64,000 nucleotides of DNA from Sphingopyxis sp. USTB-05 (GCF_023822045.1 NZ_CP084712.1:4275001-4339000); one strand, 5' to 3'. Shown: positions 33,502 to 42,574, counted from the first letter of the stretch. The notes: a model not told the origin generated them from the sequence alone. Translations and numbers: made by a program.

Positions 33502-34962
33502 TTACGGGTGCGCTCCGCTCGCGTCGGGCTCTGCGCGCGCGGCATCGCCCAGCAGCGCGAGTCGCGCCTCGTGATCGGCGCGCGAGATCGGGAATTTGCG
33601 CATCACGATCAGCCCCAGCGTGCCGATGACGAGCACCGAGAGCGCATAGCCGAGCGCGAGATTGCCGAGCACGTCGCTGCCGACCTCGCCCGGCTTCGCA
33701 TTCGCCGGAAAGGCCGCGAAGGACAGGATCAGCCCCGCGGCAAAAATGCCGATGCCGGTCGCGCATTTCTGCATGAAGAAAAAGCCGGCGAAGAACAGCC
33801 CCTCCGACCGGCGCCCCGTCTCGCTCTGCGACGCTTCGACCACATCGGCCATCATCGACGAGGACAGGATCATCAGCATGATCGAGAAGGTGTTGGATAT
33901 GAACACGAGTGCGAACATCGCCGCGACGCTCGGCTTGCCGGGCAGGCCGGGGAAGACACCCTGGATCCACGCGAAATAGATGCCGCTGTTGACGAGCAGC
34001 GCGACCGCGCCCGCAAGGATCGCGCCGTCGCGCTTCCCGAGCTTTGCCGAGAGCGGCGCGACCAGCAAAAAGGCCGCGACCATCGTCCCGAAAAGCAGGA
34101 AGACATAGGCGATCATCTCACCCTGCGTGAACTGCCAGAAAAAGCCGAGCAGATAATTGTTCATCGAGAAGGTGATGCCTTGATTCACATATCCGAACAG
34201 CGCCGCGAAGACGAGCCAAAGGAAGGCGCGGTTCGACAGCGTGTCGCGCATGTCGCGCACGATATGACGCAGCGTCGTCGGCGGTTTCACATCGGCGAGG
34301 TTCGACACGGCGATCCTTTTGTGCTGCCCGGCGGCGGAGATCAGCACCGCGCCCGACATCATCAGCGCGCCGGCGAGCGCATAGGGGAAATAGCCGTCGG
34401 GATCGACGAGCCCCTTCGCGCCACCGAAAAAGACGCCATAGGCGAGCAGCAGGATGACGAGCCCGCCGCCCCAGCCGAACAGGAAGCGAAAGCGCATCAC
34501 CGCGGTTCGCTCGTCATAGTCGGCGGTGAGTTCGGGCACGATCGCGACCGAGGGGACTTCGCACATCGACACCAGCGAGCGGACGACGATCGCAAGGCCG
34601 ATCAGCCAGGCGACGGTCATCGTGTCGCTCATCTCGGGCGGGCTCCACAGCAGCATCCACGCGATCGCGAGCGGGATCGGCGCGCCGTAAAGCCAGGGCA
34701 GGCGGCGGCCCCAGCGGCTGCGCGTCCGGTCGGTGAGCTCGCCGATCACGGGATCGACGAAAGCGTCGGCGATCAGCGCGACCATGATCGCGGCGCCGAC
34801 GATACCGGCGTCGAGCCCGATCACCTGATTGTAGAAGAGCAGCAGAAAGGTCGAAAAGCCGTTGTCCTTGACGCCGTAAGCGATGCTGCCGAGCCCGTGG
34901 GTGACCTTCAGCCAGACGGGCAGGCGCTCGGCTTTCGGCGCCGCGACGCTTGCAGCGCTCAC
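33502..34962 (-). CDS. MFS transporter of the GPH (MelB-like) family
   Basis: A 486-residue membrane protein with about 12 helices. The GTG start at 34962 overlaps the stop of the upstream SDR gene (GTGA). GPH-type features are YGVKDNGFSTFLLLFYNQV, DAFVDPVIGELTDRTRSRWG and RRLPWLYGAPIPLAIAW in the first half, with MADVVEASQSETGRRSEG in the loop between the halves. GPH members import sugars or, in sphingomonads, other small organics with a cation. Its place in an acyl-CoA island suggests it imports the carboxylic or terpenoid substrate of that pathway (inference). Confidence 0.85.
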   Translation of the reverse strand: MSAASVAAPKAERLPVWLKVTHGLGSIAYGVKDNGFSTFLLLFYNQVIGLDAGIVGAAIMVALIADAFVDPVIGELTDRTRSRWGRRLPWLYGAPIPLAIAWMLLWSPPEMSDTMTVAWLIGLAIVVRSLVSMCEVPSVAIVPELTADYDERTAVMRFRFLFGWGGGLVILLLAYGVFFGGAKGLVDPDGYFPYALAGALMMSGAVLISAAGQHKRIAVSNLADVKPPTTLRHIVRDMRDTLSNRAFLWLVFAALFGYVNQGITFSMNNYLLGFFWQFTQGEMIAYVFLLFGTMVAAFLLVAPLSAKLGKRDGAILAGAVALLVNSGIYFAWIQGVFPGLPGKPSVAAMFALVFISNTFSIMLMILSSSMMADVVEASQSETGRRSEGLFFAGFFFMQKCATGIGIFAAGLILSFAAFPANAKPGEVGSDVLGNLALGYALSVLVIGTLGLIVMRKFPISRADHEARLALLGDAARAEPDASGAHP

Positions 34963-35816
34963 GCGGCGGCCCCGGCCTTTGCCGCTTCCTCCATCGCGAG
35001 CAGAGCGTCGAACATGCCCGGCGTTTCCTTGTCCCAAGCATGGCGCTGGCCGATCGTGAGCCCGCCGTCGACGAGAAGATGCGTGCCGGTCATGAAGCTC
35101 GATTCCTCGCTCGCCAGATAGGCGACGGCGTTGGCGATATCCTCGGGCTGACCGCCGCGCGCGACGGGCTGCGCATTCGCGCTCATCTGCGCGATCACTT
35201 CATTCGCCTGCGTCTTGAGTTCGCCCGGCACTTCGAGCGAGGCGGTGAAGATGTTCGTATTGATGAATCCGGGGCAGATGGCGTTCACGCGGATACCATA
35301 TTGCGCCAGATCAGTCGCCGCGACCTTGCTGAGATGCAGCACGCCCGCCTTGGCGACCGCATAGGCGATCGGCGAATAGCCCGCGCCGAGCGCCGCGACA
35401 CTCGCCGTATTAACAATGCTCGCGCCCTTGCGGCCCTTCATATGCGGCGCGGCATAACGGATGCCCATCGCGACCGACTTCAGCACCAGGTCCATCGTCC
35501 GGTCCCAGCCTTCGGGGCTGATCTCGTCGATCGGCGCGCGGTCGCCGCCCGCGGCGGCATTGTTGAAGACGATATCGATGCCGCCGGCTTTCGCCGCCGC
35601 TTCGTTCATCAACGCCTCGATATCGCCGGGCTTGGTAACGTCGCAGCGGACGAAATCGATCTTGCCGTTCGACTGCTCGGCGAGTGCGCGACCGCCCGCT
35701 TCATCGATGTCGGCGGCAAAGACATGCGCGCCCTCGCTGGCCAGTTTCAAGACCGATGCTTTGCCGATGCCCGACGCTGCGCCGGTGACGACGGCTACCT
35801 TGCCTGCGAATCGCAT
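34959..35816 (-). CDS. short-chain dehydrogenase/reductase
   Basis: A 285-residue SDR with TGAASGIGK at the N terminus, VFNNAAAGG, a catalytic Ser in VNTASVAAL and YAVAK, and VDGGLTIG near the C terminus. The C-terminal tail of about 30 residues after the SDR core is longer than usual. It is the first gene of a two-gene minus-strand unit with the MFS transporter (GTGA overlap) and is divergent from the acyl-CoA dehydrogenase pair. A candidate promoter TTGACG-N16-TAAGCT reads toward it from 35874. It would oxidise or reduce a carbonyl on the pathway substrate. Confidence 0.87.
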   Translation of the reverse strand: MRFAGKVAVVTGAASGIGKASVLKLASEGAHVFAADIDEAGGRALAEQSNGKIDFVRCDVTKPGDIEALMNEAAAKAGGIDIVFNNAAAGGDRAPIDEISPEGWDRTMDLVLKSVAMGIRYAAPHMKGRKGASIVNTASVAALGAGYSPIAYAVAKAGVLHLSKVAATDLAQYGIRVNAICPGFINTNIFTASLEVPGELKTQANEVIAQMSANAQPVARGGQPEDIANAVAYLASEESSFMTGTHLLVDGGLTIGQRHAWDKETPGMFDALLAMEEAAKAGAAA

Positions 35817-35867
35817 GACCCATTCTCCCGTTTTCTTTTGCCACTTAGCTTAGGGGCCAAAGGACCC

Positions 35868-35942
35868 GCGTCAACGCTGGTCGAACCGACGCTACGGCGC
35901 CGTAACGGCAGGTGGGTCGACCCAAGTTGACGCTTGCGTAAA
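35868..35942. promoter_or_regulatory. divergent control region of SDR-MFS and the two acyl-CoA dehydrogenases
   Basis: Within the 172-base divergent spacer are TTGACGC-TT-GCGTAAA (35927-35942), which matches the 33407 operator at 13 of 16 positions, a perfect palindrome TACGGCGCCGTA (35893-35904) and an outward half-site GCGTCAA (35868-35874). The TTGACG hexamers of the two outer elements could also serve as -35 elements, so repressor and polymerase would compete. Confidence 0.55.
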
Positions 35943-35988
35943 GCAGGCGACTGCTCCTAGATTTGGGTCAGGAAGAGGAGCCTGAAAC

Positions 35989-37170
35989 ATGAGCGATCTG
36001 GACGCTTTTCGCGCCGAAGTGCGCAGCTGGCTGGAGGCGAACTGCCCTGCCGAAATGCGCGAGCCCATCCGCGAAGAAGGCGATGTCTGCTGGGGCGGAC
36101 GCAATTGGACCTTCAAGAATCAGGCCCAGAAGCAATGGCTCGAGGCCTGTGTGGCAAAGGGTTATACCGTGCCCGATTGGCCGAAGCCCTATGGCGGCGC
36201 CGGGCTGACTCCCGAGCAGACCAAGGTCCTCAAACAGGAAATGAAGCGCATCAACGCGCGCTCGCCGCTTGATAGCTTCGGCATCTGGATGCTCGGCCCC
36301 GCGCTGCTGCAATTCGGCACCGAGGAGCAGAAGGTTCAATATCTGAACCCGATCGCGCGCGGCGAAATCCGCTGGTGCCAGGGATATTCGGAGCCCGGAT
36401 CGGGCAGCGATCTCGTCAGCTTGCAGACCTTCGGTGAGGACAAGGGCGATCATTGGGTCGTCAACGGGTCGAAGATCTGGACGAGCTATGCCGACAAGGC
36501 CGACTGGATTTTCTGCCTCGTCCGCACCGACAAGGCGAACAAATATCAGGGCATCACCTTCATGCTCTTCGACATGGCGAGCAAGGGCGTCACGACCAAG
36601 CCGATCCTGCTGATCAGCGGTAACAGCCCGTTCTGCGAAACCTTCTTCGACGATGTCGAAGTGCCGAAGACGCAATATATCGGCGAGATCAACCGCGGCT
36701 GGGACGTCGCCAAATATCTGCTGGGCCACGAACGCGAGATGATCTCGGGCGGCGGCGCTGGCGGCGACATGGTCAGCATCGGCGGCGCATTCGCCAAGGC
36801 GATCGGCAAGAATGCGGCGGGCGAACTCGACGATCCGATCCTGCGCGCAGAAATGGCGGCGTTCGACGTCGACGTATTTGCCTATCGCGCGATGGGCGAG
36901 CGTTTCATGGACATGTGGAAGACCGGCCGCGCGCATCCCGCCAGCTCGAACATGATGAAATATGTCGGCACCGAACTCAACAAGCGCCGCCATGAACTGG
37001 TGATGTCGGGCGGCGGCAGCGAGGCGCTCGAATGGGATAGCGAAGAGACGAAGGGCGGGGCGCGGGCGCGCGGCTGGCTGCGCACCAAGGCCAATTCGAT
37101 CGAAGGCGGGACGAGCGAAGTCATGCTCAACGTTATCGCCAAGCGTATTCTCGACCTGCCCGGAGCCTGA
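35989..37170 (+). CDS. acyl-CoA dehydrogenase, FadE-like subunit 1
   Basis: A 393-residue FAD enzyme of the actinobacterial/steroid-type FadE branch, preceded by GGAAGAGGAG. Features are CQGYSEPGSGSDLVSLQT, NGSKIWTSYADKADWIFCLVR (split as NGSKIWTSYADK and ADWIFCLVR), GGTSEVMLNVIAKRIL at the C terminus and a tryptophan-rich N terminus (WGGRNWTF). It is followed three bases later by a second, unequal acyl-CoA dehydrogenase. This is the gene layout of heterotetrameric FadE pairs (alpha2beta2) that oxidise bulky ring or branched side-chain CoA esters. Here it would act in the same catabolic island as the ACAD11-like operon. Confidence 0.9.
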   Translation: MSDLDAFRAEVRSWLEANCPAEMREPIREEGDVCWGGRNWTFKNQAQKQWLEACVAKGYTVPDWPKPYGGAGLTPEQTKVLKQEMKRINARSPLDSFGIWMLGPALLQFGTEEQKVQYLNPIARGEIRWCQGYSEPGSGSDLVSLQTFGEDKGDHWVVNGSKIWTSYADKADWIFCLVRTDKANKYQGITFMLFDMASKGVTTKPILLISGNSPFCETFFDDVEVPKTQYIGEINRGWDVAKYLLGHEREMISGGGAGGDMVSIGGAFAKAIGKNAAGELDDPILRAEMAAFDVDVFAYRAMGERFMDMWKTGRAHPASSNMMKYVGTELNKRRHELVMSGGGSEALEWDSEETKGGARARGWLRTKANSIEGGTSEVMLNVIAKRILDLPGA

Positions 37171-37173
37171 CCC

Positions 37174-38292
37174 ATGCCTCTCTATCACAATGACGATCAG
37201 GCGATGCTCAAGGACAGCGTCGCACCCTTCGTGGCCGAACAGGCGCCGGTGTCGCACCTGCGTGGGCTCCGCGACAGCGCCGATGCCACAGGCTTTTCGC
37301 GCGACCTTTGGGCGCAGTTCACCGAAATGGGCCTGCCGGGCATGCTCGTTCCCGAGGAACATGGCGGGCTCGGCATGGGGCATATGGAGGCGGGCATCGT
37401 GCTCGAGGAAATTGGCCGCAACCTGACTCCGTCACCCTTCCTGTCGACCAGCGTCGGTGCGGTTGCGGCGCTTGCCAAGGCGGGTGGCACGCAGGCGGGC
37501 CGGTGGCTCCCCGCCATTGCCAGCGGAGAAGCGATTGTCGCGCTCGCGATCGATGAAGGCGCCAAGCATCGCCCTGACCGTATCGCGACGACCGCGACGC
37601 GTGCGGGCAACGGATTCCGGTTGGACGGCAAGAAAAGCTTCGTTCTCCACGGCCATGTTGCCGACGTCAGCATCGTCGCGGCAAAGACCGACGGCGGCAT
37701 CACGCTGTTCGCGGTGCCGAAGGACGCGAAGGGCGTGACCGCCGATCCGCGGCGGCTCGTCGATTCGAGCCTCGCCAGCCATGTCACGCTCGATGGCGTC
37801 GAAGTCGATGCCGATGCAGTGATCGGCGAAGTCGATGCGGGTCAGCAGATCCTCGACGCGCTGCTCGCTGCAACGCGAACCGGTTCGGCCGCCGAGTTGG
37901 TCGGCGTCGGGCAGGGCGCGATGGACATGACGGTCAATTACCTCAAGGAACGCAAGCAGTTCGGCAAGCTGATCGGCGAGTTCCAGGGGCTCCAGCACCG
38001 CGCCGCGCATCTTTACGGCGAAATGGAAGTCGCGCGCGCCACGGTGATGAAGGCGCAGCAACTGCTCGATGAAGGCAGCGAAGGCGCGAAGCTGATGGTC
38101 TCGGTCGCGAAAGCCAAAGCCGGTCGCGCCGCCAACCTCGCGGTGCGCGAAGGCGTGCAGATGCACGGCGGCATCGGCATGACCGACGAATATGACATCG
38201 GCCTCTATATGAAACGCGACCGCGCGCTCGCCGAATTTATGGGCGATGTGCATTATCACATCGACCAGGTCGCGCGGATGAACGGCTATTGA
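37174..38292 (+). CDS. acyl-CoA dehydrogenase, FadE-like subunit 2
   Basis: A 372-residue partner-type acyl-CoA dehydrogenase. It has GLPGMLVPEEHGGLGMGHME, a divergent middle domain without the usual TEPxxGSD loop (EAIVALAIDEGAKHRP occupies that place), KERKQFGKLIGEFQGLQHR, and MHGGIGMTDEYDIGLYMKR. It ends without the EGGTSE FAD motif found in subunit 1. The complementary loss of motifs supports a heteromeric enzyme with shared active sites. It is three bases downstream of subunit 1 and 17 bases before an SDR gene. Confidence 0.88.
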   Translation: MPLYHNDDQAMLKDSVAPFVAEQAPVSHLRGLRDSADATGFSRDLWAQFTEMGLPGMLVPEEHGGLGMGHMEAGIVLEEIGRNLTPSPFLSTSVGAVAALAKAGGTQAGRWLPAIASGEAIVALAIDEGAKHRPDRIATTATRAGNGFRLDGKKSFVLHGHVADVSIVAAKTDGGITLFAVPKDAKGVTADPRRLVDSSLASHVTLDGVEVDADAVIGEVDAGQQILDALLAATRTGSAAELVGVGQGAMDMTVNYLKERKQFGKLIGEFQGLQHRAAHLYGEMEVARATVMKAQQLLDEGSEGAKLMVSVAKAKAGRAANLAVREGVQMHGGIGMTDEYDIGLYMKRDRALAEFMGDVHYHIDQVARMNGY

Positions 38293-38308
38293 GCCGGGGA
38301 GAAAGACA

Positions 38309-39112
38309 ATGAATCTTCAGGACATGTTCGGCCTCGACGGCCGCATCGCACTCGTCACCGGCGGCTCGCGCGGGATCGGCAAGATGATCGTCGAGGGCTA
38401 TCTCGCCGCGGGCGCTGCGCGCGTCTATATCTCGGCGCGCAAGACCGCGCAGATCGAGGAAGCCGTCGCCGATTTCGAAACGCGCTATCCGGGCAAGGTC
38501 ATCGGCCTGCCGGTCGACCTGTCGACCGTCGAGGGATGCCGCGCGCTCGCCAAGGAGCTCGAAGCGCGCGAGGAACGGCTCGACATTCTCGTCAACAATG
38601 CGGGCGCGGCGTGGGGCGAACCGTTCGAGGGCTTCCCCGAGGCGGGCTGGGACAAGGTGATGGACATCAACGTCAAATCGCCCTTCTTCCTGACGCAGGC
38701 GCTGCACGGATTGTTGAAAGCGGGTGGCACCGCCGACCGTCCGGCAAAGGTCATCAACATCGGCTCGATCGACGGCCAGCGGCTGAACCCGTGGGAAACC
38801 TACAGCTATCACGCGTCGAAGGCGGCGATCCTCTATCTCACCAAGCGCCTCGCCGCGCGGCTCGTCACCGATCACATCCTCGTTACCGCGATCGCCCCCG
38901 GCGCCTTCCAGTCGGACATGAACAAGGCGGCGCGCGACCATGGCGATGCGGTCGCCAAGAGCATCCCGGTCAAGCGCATCGGCGTGCCCGAAGATATGGC
39001 GGGCGCCGCGATCTTCCTCGCATCGAAGGCGGGCGACTATGTCGTCGGTGACACGATCACCGTCGACGGCGGTCTGGTCCACGGCGATTTGCGCACCAGC
39101 ATCGACGCGTAA
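38309..39112 (+). CDS. short-chain dehydrogenase/reductase
   Basis: A 267-residue SDR preceded by GGGGAGAAAG. It has TGGSRGIGK at about 17-25, VNNAGAAWG, a catalytic Ser in INIGSIDGQ, YHASK and the C-terminal DTITVDGGLVHGD. The Ser-Tyr-Lys set is intact. It is the third gene of the plus-strand unit, after the two acyl-CoA dehydrogenases, so it may act on the hydroxyacyl product of the pathway or on a ring carbonyl. A palindromic repeat follows and probably marks the end of the transcript. Confidence 0.88.
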   Translation: MNLQDMFGLDGRIALVTGGSRGIGKMIVEGYLAAGAARVYISARKTAQIEEAVADFETRYPGKVIGLPVDLSTVEGCRALAKELEAREERLDILVNNAGAAWGEPFEGFPEAGWDKVMDINVKSPFFLTQALHGLLKAGGTADRPAKVINIGSIDGQRLNPWETYSYHASKAAILYLTKRLAARLVTDHILVTAIAPGAFQSDMNKAARDHGDAVAKSIPVKRIGVPEDMAGAAIFLASKAGDYVVGDTITVDGGLVHGDLRTSIDA

Positions 39113-39124
39113 ATCTATTTCCTC

Positions 39125-39199
39125 GTCACCCCGGACTTGATCCGGGGTCCCGCTGTGAAACGTCGAAAAAGCGGGATGCCGGATCAAGTCCGGCATGAC
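39125..39199. repeat. sphingomonad-type palindromic repeat, copy 2
   Basis: A 75-base repeat opening with GTCACCCCGGACTTGATCCG and closing with CCGGATCAAGTCCGGCATGAC, nearly the same as the copy at 21806. The two ends are inverted copies of the same 15-base core (CCGGACTTGATCCGG). Confidence 0.82.
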
Positions 39200-39212
39200 G
39201 AAAGCGGATAGA

Positions 39213-39241
39213 TTGACTCGCTAATTCCCAAGGTGTATTAT
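39213..39241 (+). promoter_or_regulatory. sigma-70-type promoter of the lipoprotein gene
   Basis: TTGACT (39213-39218) and TATTAT (39236-39241) are separated by 17 bases, close to the consensus for the vegetative sigma factor. Transcription would begin near 39248, just upstream of AAGGAG and the ATG at 39269. Confidence 0.65.
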
Positions 39242-39268
39242 ATAACTAACGCACCAAGGAGATAGTTC

Positions 39269-39787
39269 ATGCGTCTCGCCTTCCTCATTCCGCCGATGAT
39301 GCTCCTCGCCGCCTGCGGCTCGGAGGAGAAAAATTCCGAGAGCGGCACCCAGGTCTCGATCAACGCCGGCGACGAGCATGGCGGAGTCCAGATCAAGACC
39401 GGCAAGGACGGCGGCAATATCAAGATCGGGGGCGATGGCGCCGCGATCGACATCGATATTCCCGATTTCGTCGACCTCGATATCGAGAGCGATTTCGACA
39501 TCGACGGCGTGAAACTCTATCCGGGCAGCAAGGTCACGACGGTCAACGTCGACGCCAACGACAAGAATGGCACCGACAAGGCGGTCGTCAAACTGGGCTT
39601 CACCTCGCCCGCCGCACCGACGAAGGCGGCCGACTGGATGGCGGGCGAGTTCGCCAAAAAGGACGTCAAGGTCACGCGCAGCGGCGACACGCTCGCGGGC
39701 AAGGACAAGGACGGCGCCGACTTCACGATCAAATTCGGCCCCGATGGCGCGAACGCCAAGGGCGAGGTTGTGATCACCAAGAGCTGA
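39269..39787 (+). CDS. acidic lipoprotein of unknown function
   Basis: A 172-residue lipoprotein (LLAAC, acylated Cys16) with a well-placed AAGGAG and its own sigma-70-like promoter. The mature protein begins with a Gly/Asp-rich region of repeated I-K/I-D pairs (GGVQIKTGKDGGNIKIGGDG, then AAIDIDIPDFVDLDIES) resembling a small beta-roll or beta-helix. A C-terminal domain of about 90 residues follows, with KVTTVNVDAND and GEFAKKDVKVTRSGDT. No enzyme motif is seen. It stands alone between two palindromic repeats. Confidence 0.78.
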   Translation: MRLAFLIPPMMLLAACGSEEKNSESGTQVSINAGDEHGGVQIKTGKDGGNIKIGGDGAAIDIDIPDFVDLDIESDFDIDGVKLYPGSKVTTVNVDANDKNGTDKAVVKLGFTSPAAPTKAADWMAGEFAKKDVKVTRSGDTLAGKDKDGADFTIKFGPDGANAKGEVVITKS

Positions 39788-39806
39788 GGCGCCCCTCAAA
39801 CCCCAT

Positions 39807-39883
39807 CGTCATTGCGAGCGAAGCGAAGCAATCCAGAGCGGTTTACGCACACTCTGGATTGCTTCGCTTCGCTCGCAATGACG
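39807..39883. repeat. 32-bp perfect inverted repeat
   Basis: The arms 39807-39838 and 39852-39883 are exact reverse complements with a 13-base spacer. Each arm begins or ends with the widespread bacterial GTCATTGCGAGCGAAGCGAA repeat. It lies between the converging lipoprotein and ppc genes and would form a very stable hairpin in either transcript. Confidence 0.85.
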
Positions 39884-39895
39884 GGTTGAGTTGGT

Positions 39896-42574
39896 CTAGC
39901 CGCTATTCCGCAGCGCCGTCGCGATCGCGTTGATCGTCAGCTGGATACCCTCGGCGATGCGCGGATCGGTTTCCCCGGCGCGGTGGCGCTTCATCAGCTC
40001 GATCTGGAGCAGGTTCAGCGGCTCGATATAGGGCAGGCGCAGCCGGATCGACGCTTCGAGCGCGGGATTCTTGTCGAGCAGCCGCGTCTGGCCGGTGATG
40101 TCGAGCAAGCCGTCATGCGCGCGATTCCACCCGTCGCGGATGCGGCCGAAAATCGCATCATGCCCGTCGATATGCCCGGCAAGTTCGGCATAGCGCGCCG
40201 CAATCCCCATGTCGGATTTCGCGAGCACCATCTCCATATTGCCGAGCAGCGCGGCAAAGAAGGGCCAGCCCGCCGCCATGTCGGCGAGCAGCGCCTTGTC
40301 CTCGAACGCCGCAAAGCCTTCGCCGGTGCCGTACCAGCCCGGCAGCATCGCGCGCGACTGCGCCCAGCTGAACACCCAGGGAATGGCGCGCAGATCCTCG
40401 ATCGCGCTCGATTTGGTGCGGCTCGACGGCCGCGACCCGATTTTCAGCGTCGCAATTTCCGCGATCGGCGTCATCGCGCGGAAGAAATCCTTGAAGGTCG
40501 GCGTGTCATAGACCAGCCCGCGATAGGCAGCGAAGGCGCCGTCCGACAGCTGGTCCATCGCCGCGGTAAAGCGGACCGCATCGGTATCGCTCAGCGCCTC
40601 GGGCTCGAGGCTCGCGAGCAGGCTGGCCGACACCATCGCCTCAAGGTTCGTCGCCGCGCTCGCCGCCGTGCCATATTTCGCCGCGATCACTTCGCCCTGT
40701 TCGGTGATGCGGATGCGTCCCTGCACCGTCCCCGCGGGCTGCGCGCGGATCGCGGCAAAGGCGCTGCCCCCGCCGCGCCCGACCGCGCCGCCGCGGCCAT
40801 GGAACAATTGCATCGCGGTGTCGGCATCCTCGAACACCGGGGTCAGCGCCTGCGACGCTTGGTGCAATCCCCAGGTCGAGGTCAGATACCCGCCATCCTT
40901 GTTCGAATCCGAATAGCCGATCATCACTTCCTGATGCCCGCGCTGGCCGATCTGCGGGCCGATTTCGGGCATCGCGAAATAACGCGCCATGATTGCGGGC
41001 GCGCGATCGAGGTCGGCGATCGTCTCGAACAAGGGCACGACCATCAGGTTCGATTGTCCTGCCGCGTCGCCGCTCCGCCACAGCCCCGCTTCACGCGCGA
41101 GGATATGGACTTCGAGCAGGTCGGACAATTCCTGCGCCATGCTGATGATCCACTGGCAGATCGCGTCCTGCCCCAGCCGCGCGCGGACATCGGCGGCGGC
41201 GTGGACGATCGCGAGTTCGCCGGCAGTCTCGTCGCTCCACTGATGCCACGGCGCCGCGAGCGGCCGGTCGCTTTGCAGCTCCGCCGTCAGCAACGCGACG
41301 CGCTCTTCTTCGCCTAGCGCCAGATAATCGGCGCACACGCCCGATACCGACAGCAATTCGGCGAGGACGCGTTCGTGCACGGCGCTATTCTGCCGCATGT
41401 CAAGCGTCGCGAGATGGAATCCGAACACTTCGACCGCGCGGATCAGCCGCCCCAATGCCCCGATGCCGCCGAACTGGCCCTGGCTGTTCGCCGACAGGCC
41501 GTTGGCGATCGTGACGAGGTCGCGGCGGAAGTCGGCGGGGGTGGCGTAGGGCGCGCCGGTCAGCGCCGAGGGCCGCGGCGGTGCGCGGCCGACGATCTGC
41601 GCATAAGTCGCACAAAGCCGGGCATAAATACCTGACAAGGCGCGGCGATAGGGCTCGTCGCGGCGGCTCGGCGCGGCATCGCCGCTCGCTTCGGCCAGCG
41701 CTTCGACCGCTTCTGGAACCGCGGCGAGGCTTGCCGACACCGACAGCTCGGCGCCCAGCCCATGAACCGCGTCGATATAATGGCCGAGAACCGCAGCGGC
41801 GTTGCGCCCCGTCGCCATGTGCATCGTCTCGGCCGTGACGAAGGGATTGCCGTCGCGGTCGCCGCCGATCCAGCTGCCGACGCGCAGAAAGCTCGCGGGG
41901 CGCTGGCCCAGTTCGGCTTCCCAGCGCGCATAAAGCTTCGGCACGACGGGCAGGAAGACGTCGCGCAAATAGGTCAGCGCATTGTCGATTTCGTCGGCAA
42001 CGAACAATTTCTCGGTGCGCAGCGGGCGCGTCTGCCACAGCAGCACGATCTGCCGCCGGATCGCATCCTCGACGACATCGCCCTCGGGCGTCTCTTCGGC
42101 GCCGGCATCGCGCAGCAGCATCAGTTCGGCGATGCGGTTCTTGTGATCGAGCACCGACTTGCGCCGCACCTCGGTCGGGTGCGCGGTCAGCACCGGCGCG
42201 ACGAGCGAGGCGCTGAGAAGCGCCGTGATCGCATTGCCGTCGATCCCGTCCGCGCGCAGCTTTTCGATCGCCGCGGCGACCGTGGCCTCGGGCTCGGCGG
42301 CAACCCCCTGCCGGTCTTCGGCAAGGTTCGCGAGCATCGAGAAGAGCATGAACCCGCGCACGAACGCGATCGTGTCGTCGAGGCTCAGCGCATCGAGCCC
42401 CGGATCGATCGCCTCGGCACCCGCGATCCCGCGATGGCGGTCGACGCTCGACGAGCGGATATATTCGGTCTGGCGGAACAATTTGTCGCCGCCATAGGTG
42501 CGGATGACGTCGCCGAGGATCCGCCCCAAATAGCGGATGTCGGGATTTTGCGAGATCTGGATAGGCGGGCCCAT
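39896..42574 (-). CDS. ppc: phosphoenolpyruvate carboxylase
   Basis: An 892-residue cytoplasmic enzyme that fixes bicarbonate onto phosphoenolpyruvate to refill oxaloacetate. The catalytic His132 is in LTAHPTEVRRKS and the second signature is in MIGYSDSNKDGGYLTS. The glycine-rich loop FHGRGGAVGRGGG and the C-terminal ATALRNSG are present. Length and end match bacterial PEPC. The ATG at 42574 has no strong Shine-Dalgarno sequence, but the sequence from IQISQNPDIRYLG onward is clearly coding. In this organism it would balance the propionyl-CoA, acetyl-CoA and KDPG-derived carbon supplied by the catabolic loci. Confidence 0.95.
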   Translation of the reverse strand: MGPPIQISQNPDIRYLGRILGDVIRTYGGDKLFRQTEYIRSSSVDRHRGIAGAEAIDPGLDALSLDDTIAFVRGFMLFSMLANLAEDRQGVAAEPEATVAAAIEKLRADGIDGNAITALLSASLVAPVLTAHPTEVRRKSVLDHKNRIAELMLLRDAGAEETPEGDVVEDAIRRQIVLLWQTRPLRTEKLFVADEIDNALTYLRDVFLPVVPKLYARWEAELGQRPASFLRVGSWIGGDRDGNPFVTAETMHMATGRNAAAVLGHYIDAVHGLGAELSVSASLAAVPEAVEALAEASGDAAPSRRDEPYRRALSGIYARLCATYAQIVGRAPPRPSALTGAPYATPADFRRDLVTIANGLSANSQGQFGGIGALGRLIRAVEVFGFHLATLDMRQNSAVHERVLAELLSVSGVCADYLALGEEERVALLTAELQSDRPLAAPWHQWSDETAGELAIVHAAADVRARLGQDAICQWIISMAQELSDLLEVHILAREAGLWRSGDAAGQSNLMVVPLFETIADLDRAPAIMARYFAMPEIGPQIGQRGHQEVMIGYSDSNKDGGYLTSTWGLHQASQALTPVFEDADTAMQLFHGRGGAVGRGGGSAFAAIRAQPAGTVQGRIRITEQGEVIAAKYGTAASAATNLEAMVSASLLASLEPEALSDTDAVRFTAAMDQLSDGAFAAYRGLVYDTPTFKDFFRAMTPIAEIATLKIGSRPSSRTKSSAIEDLRAIPWVFSWAQSRAMLPGWYGTGEGFAAFEDKALLADMAAGWPFFAALLGNMEMVLAKSDMGIAARYAELAGHIDGHDAIFGRIRDGWNRAHDGLLDITGQTRLLDKNPALEASIRLRLPYIEPLNLLQIELMKRHRAGETDPRIAEGIQLTINAIATALRNSG

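Noticed and set aside
31804..35121. A 1105-codon open frame on the plus strand antisense to the alcohol dehydrogenase, acyl-CoA dehydrogenase and transporter genes
   Set aside because: It is a shadow of GC-rich coding on the other strand: composition is Arg/Asp/His-rich without domains, while the minus-strand genes have clear family motifs.
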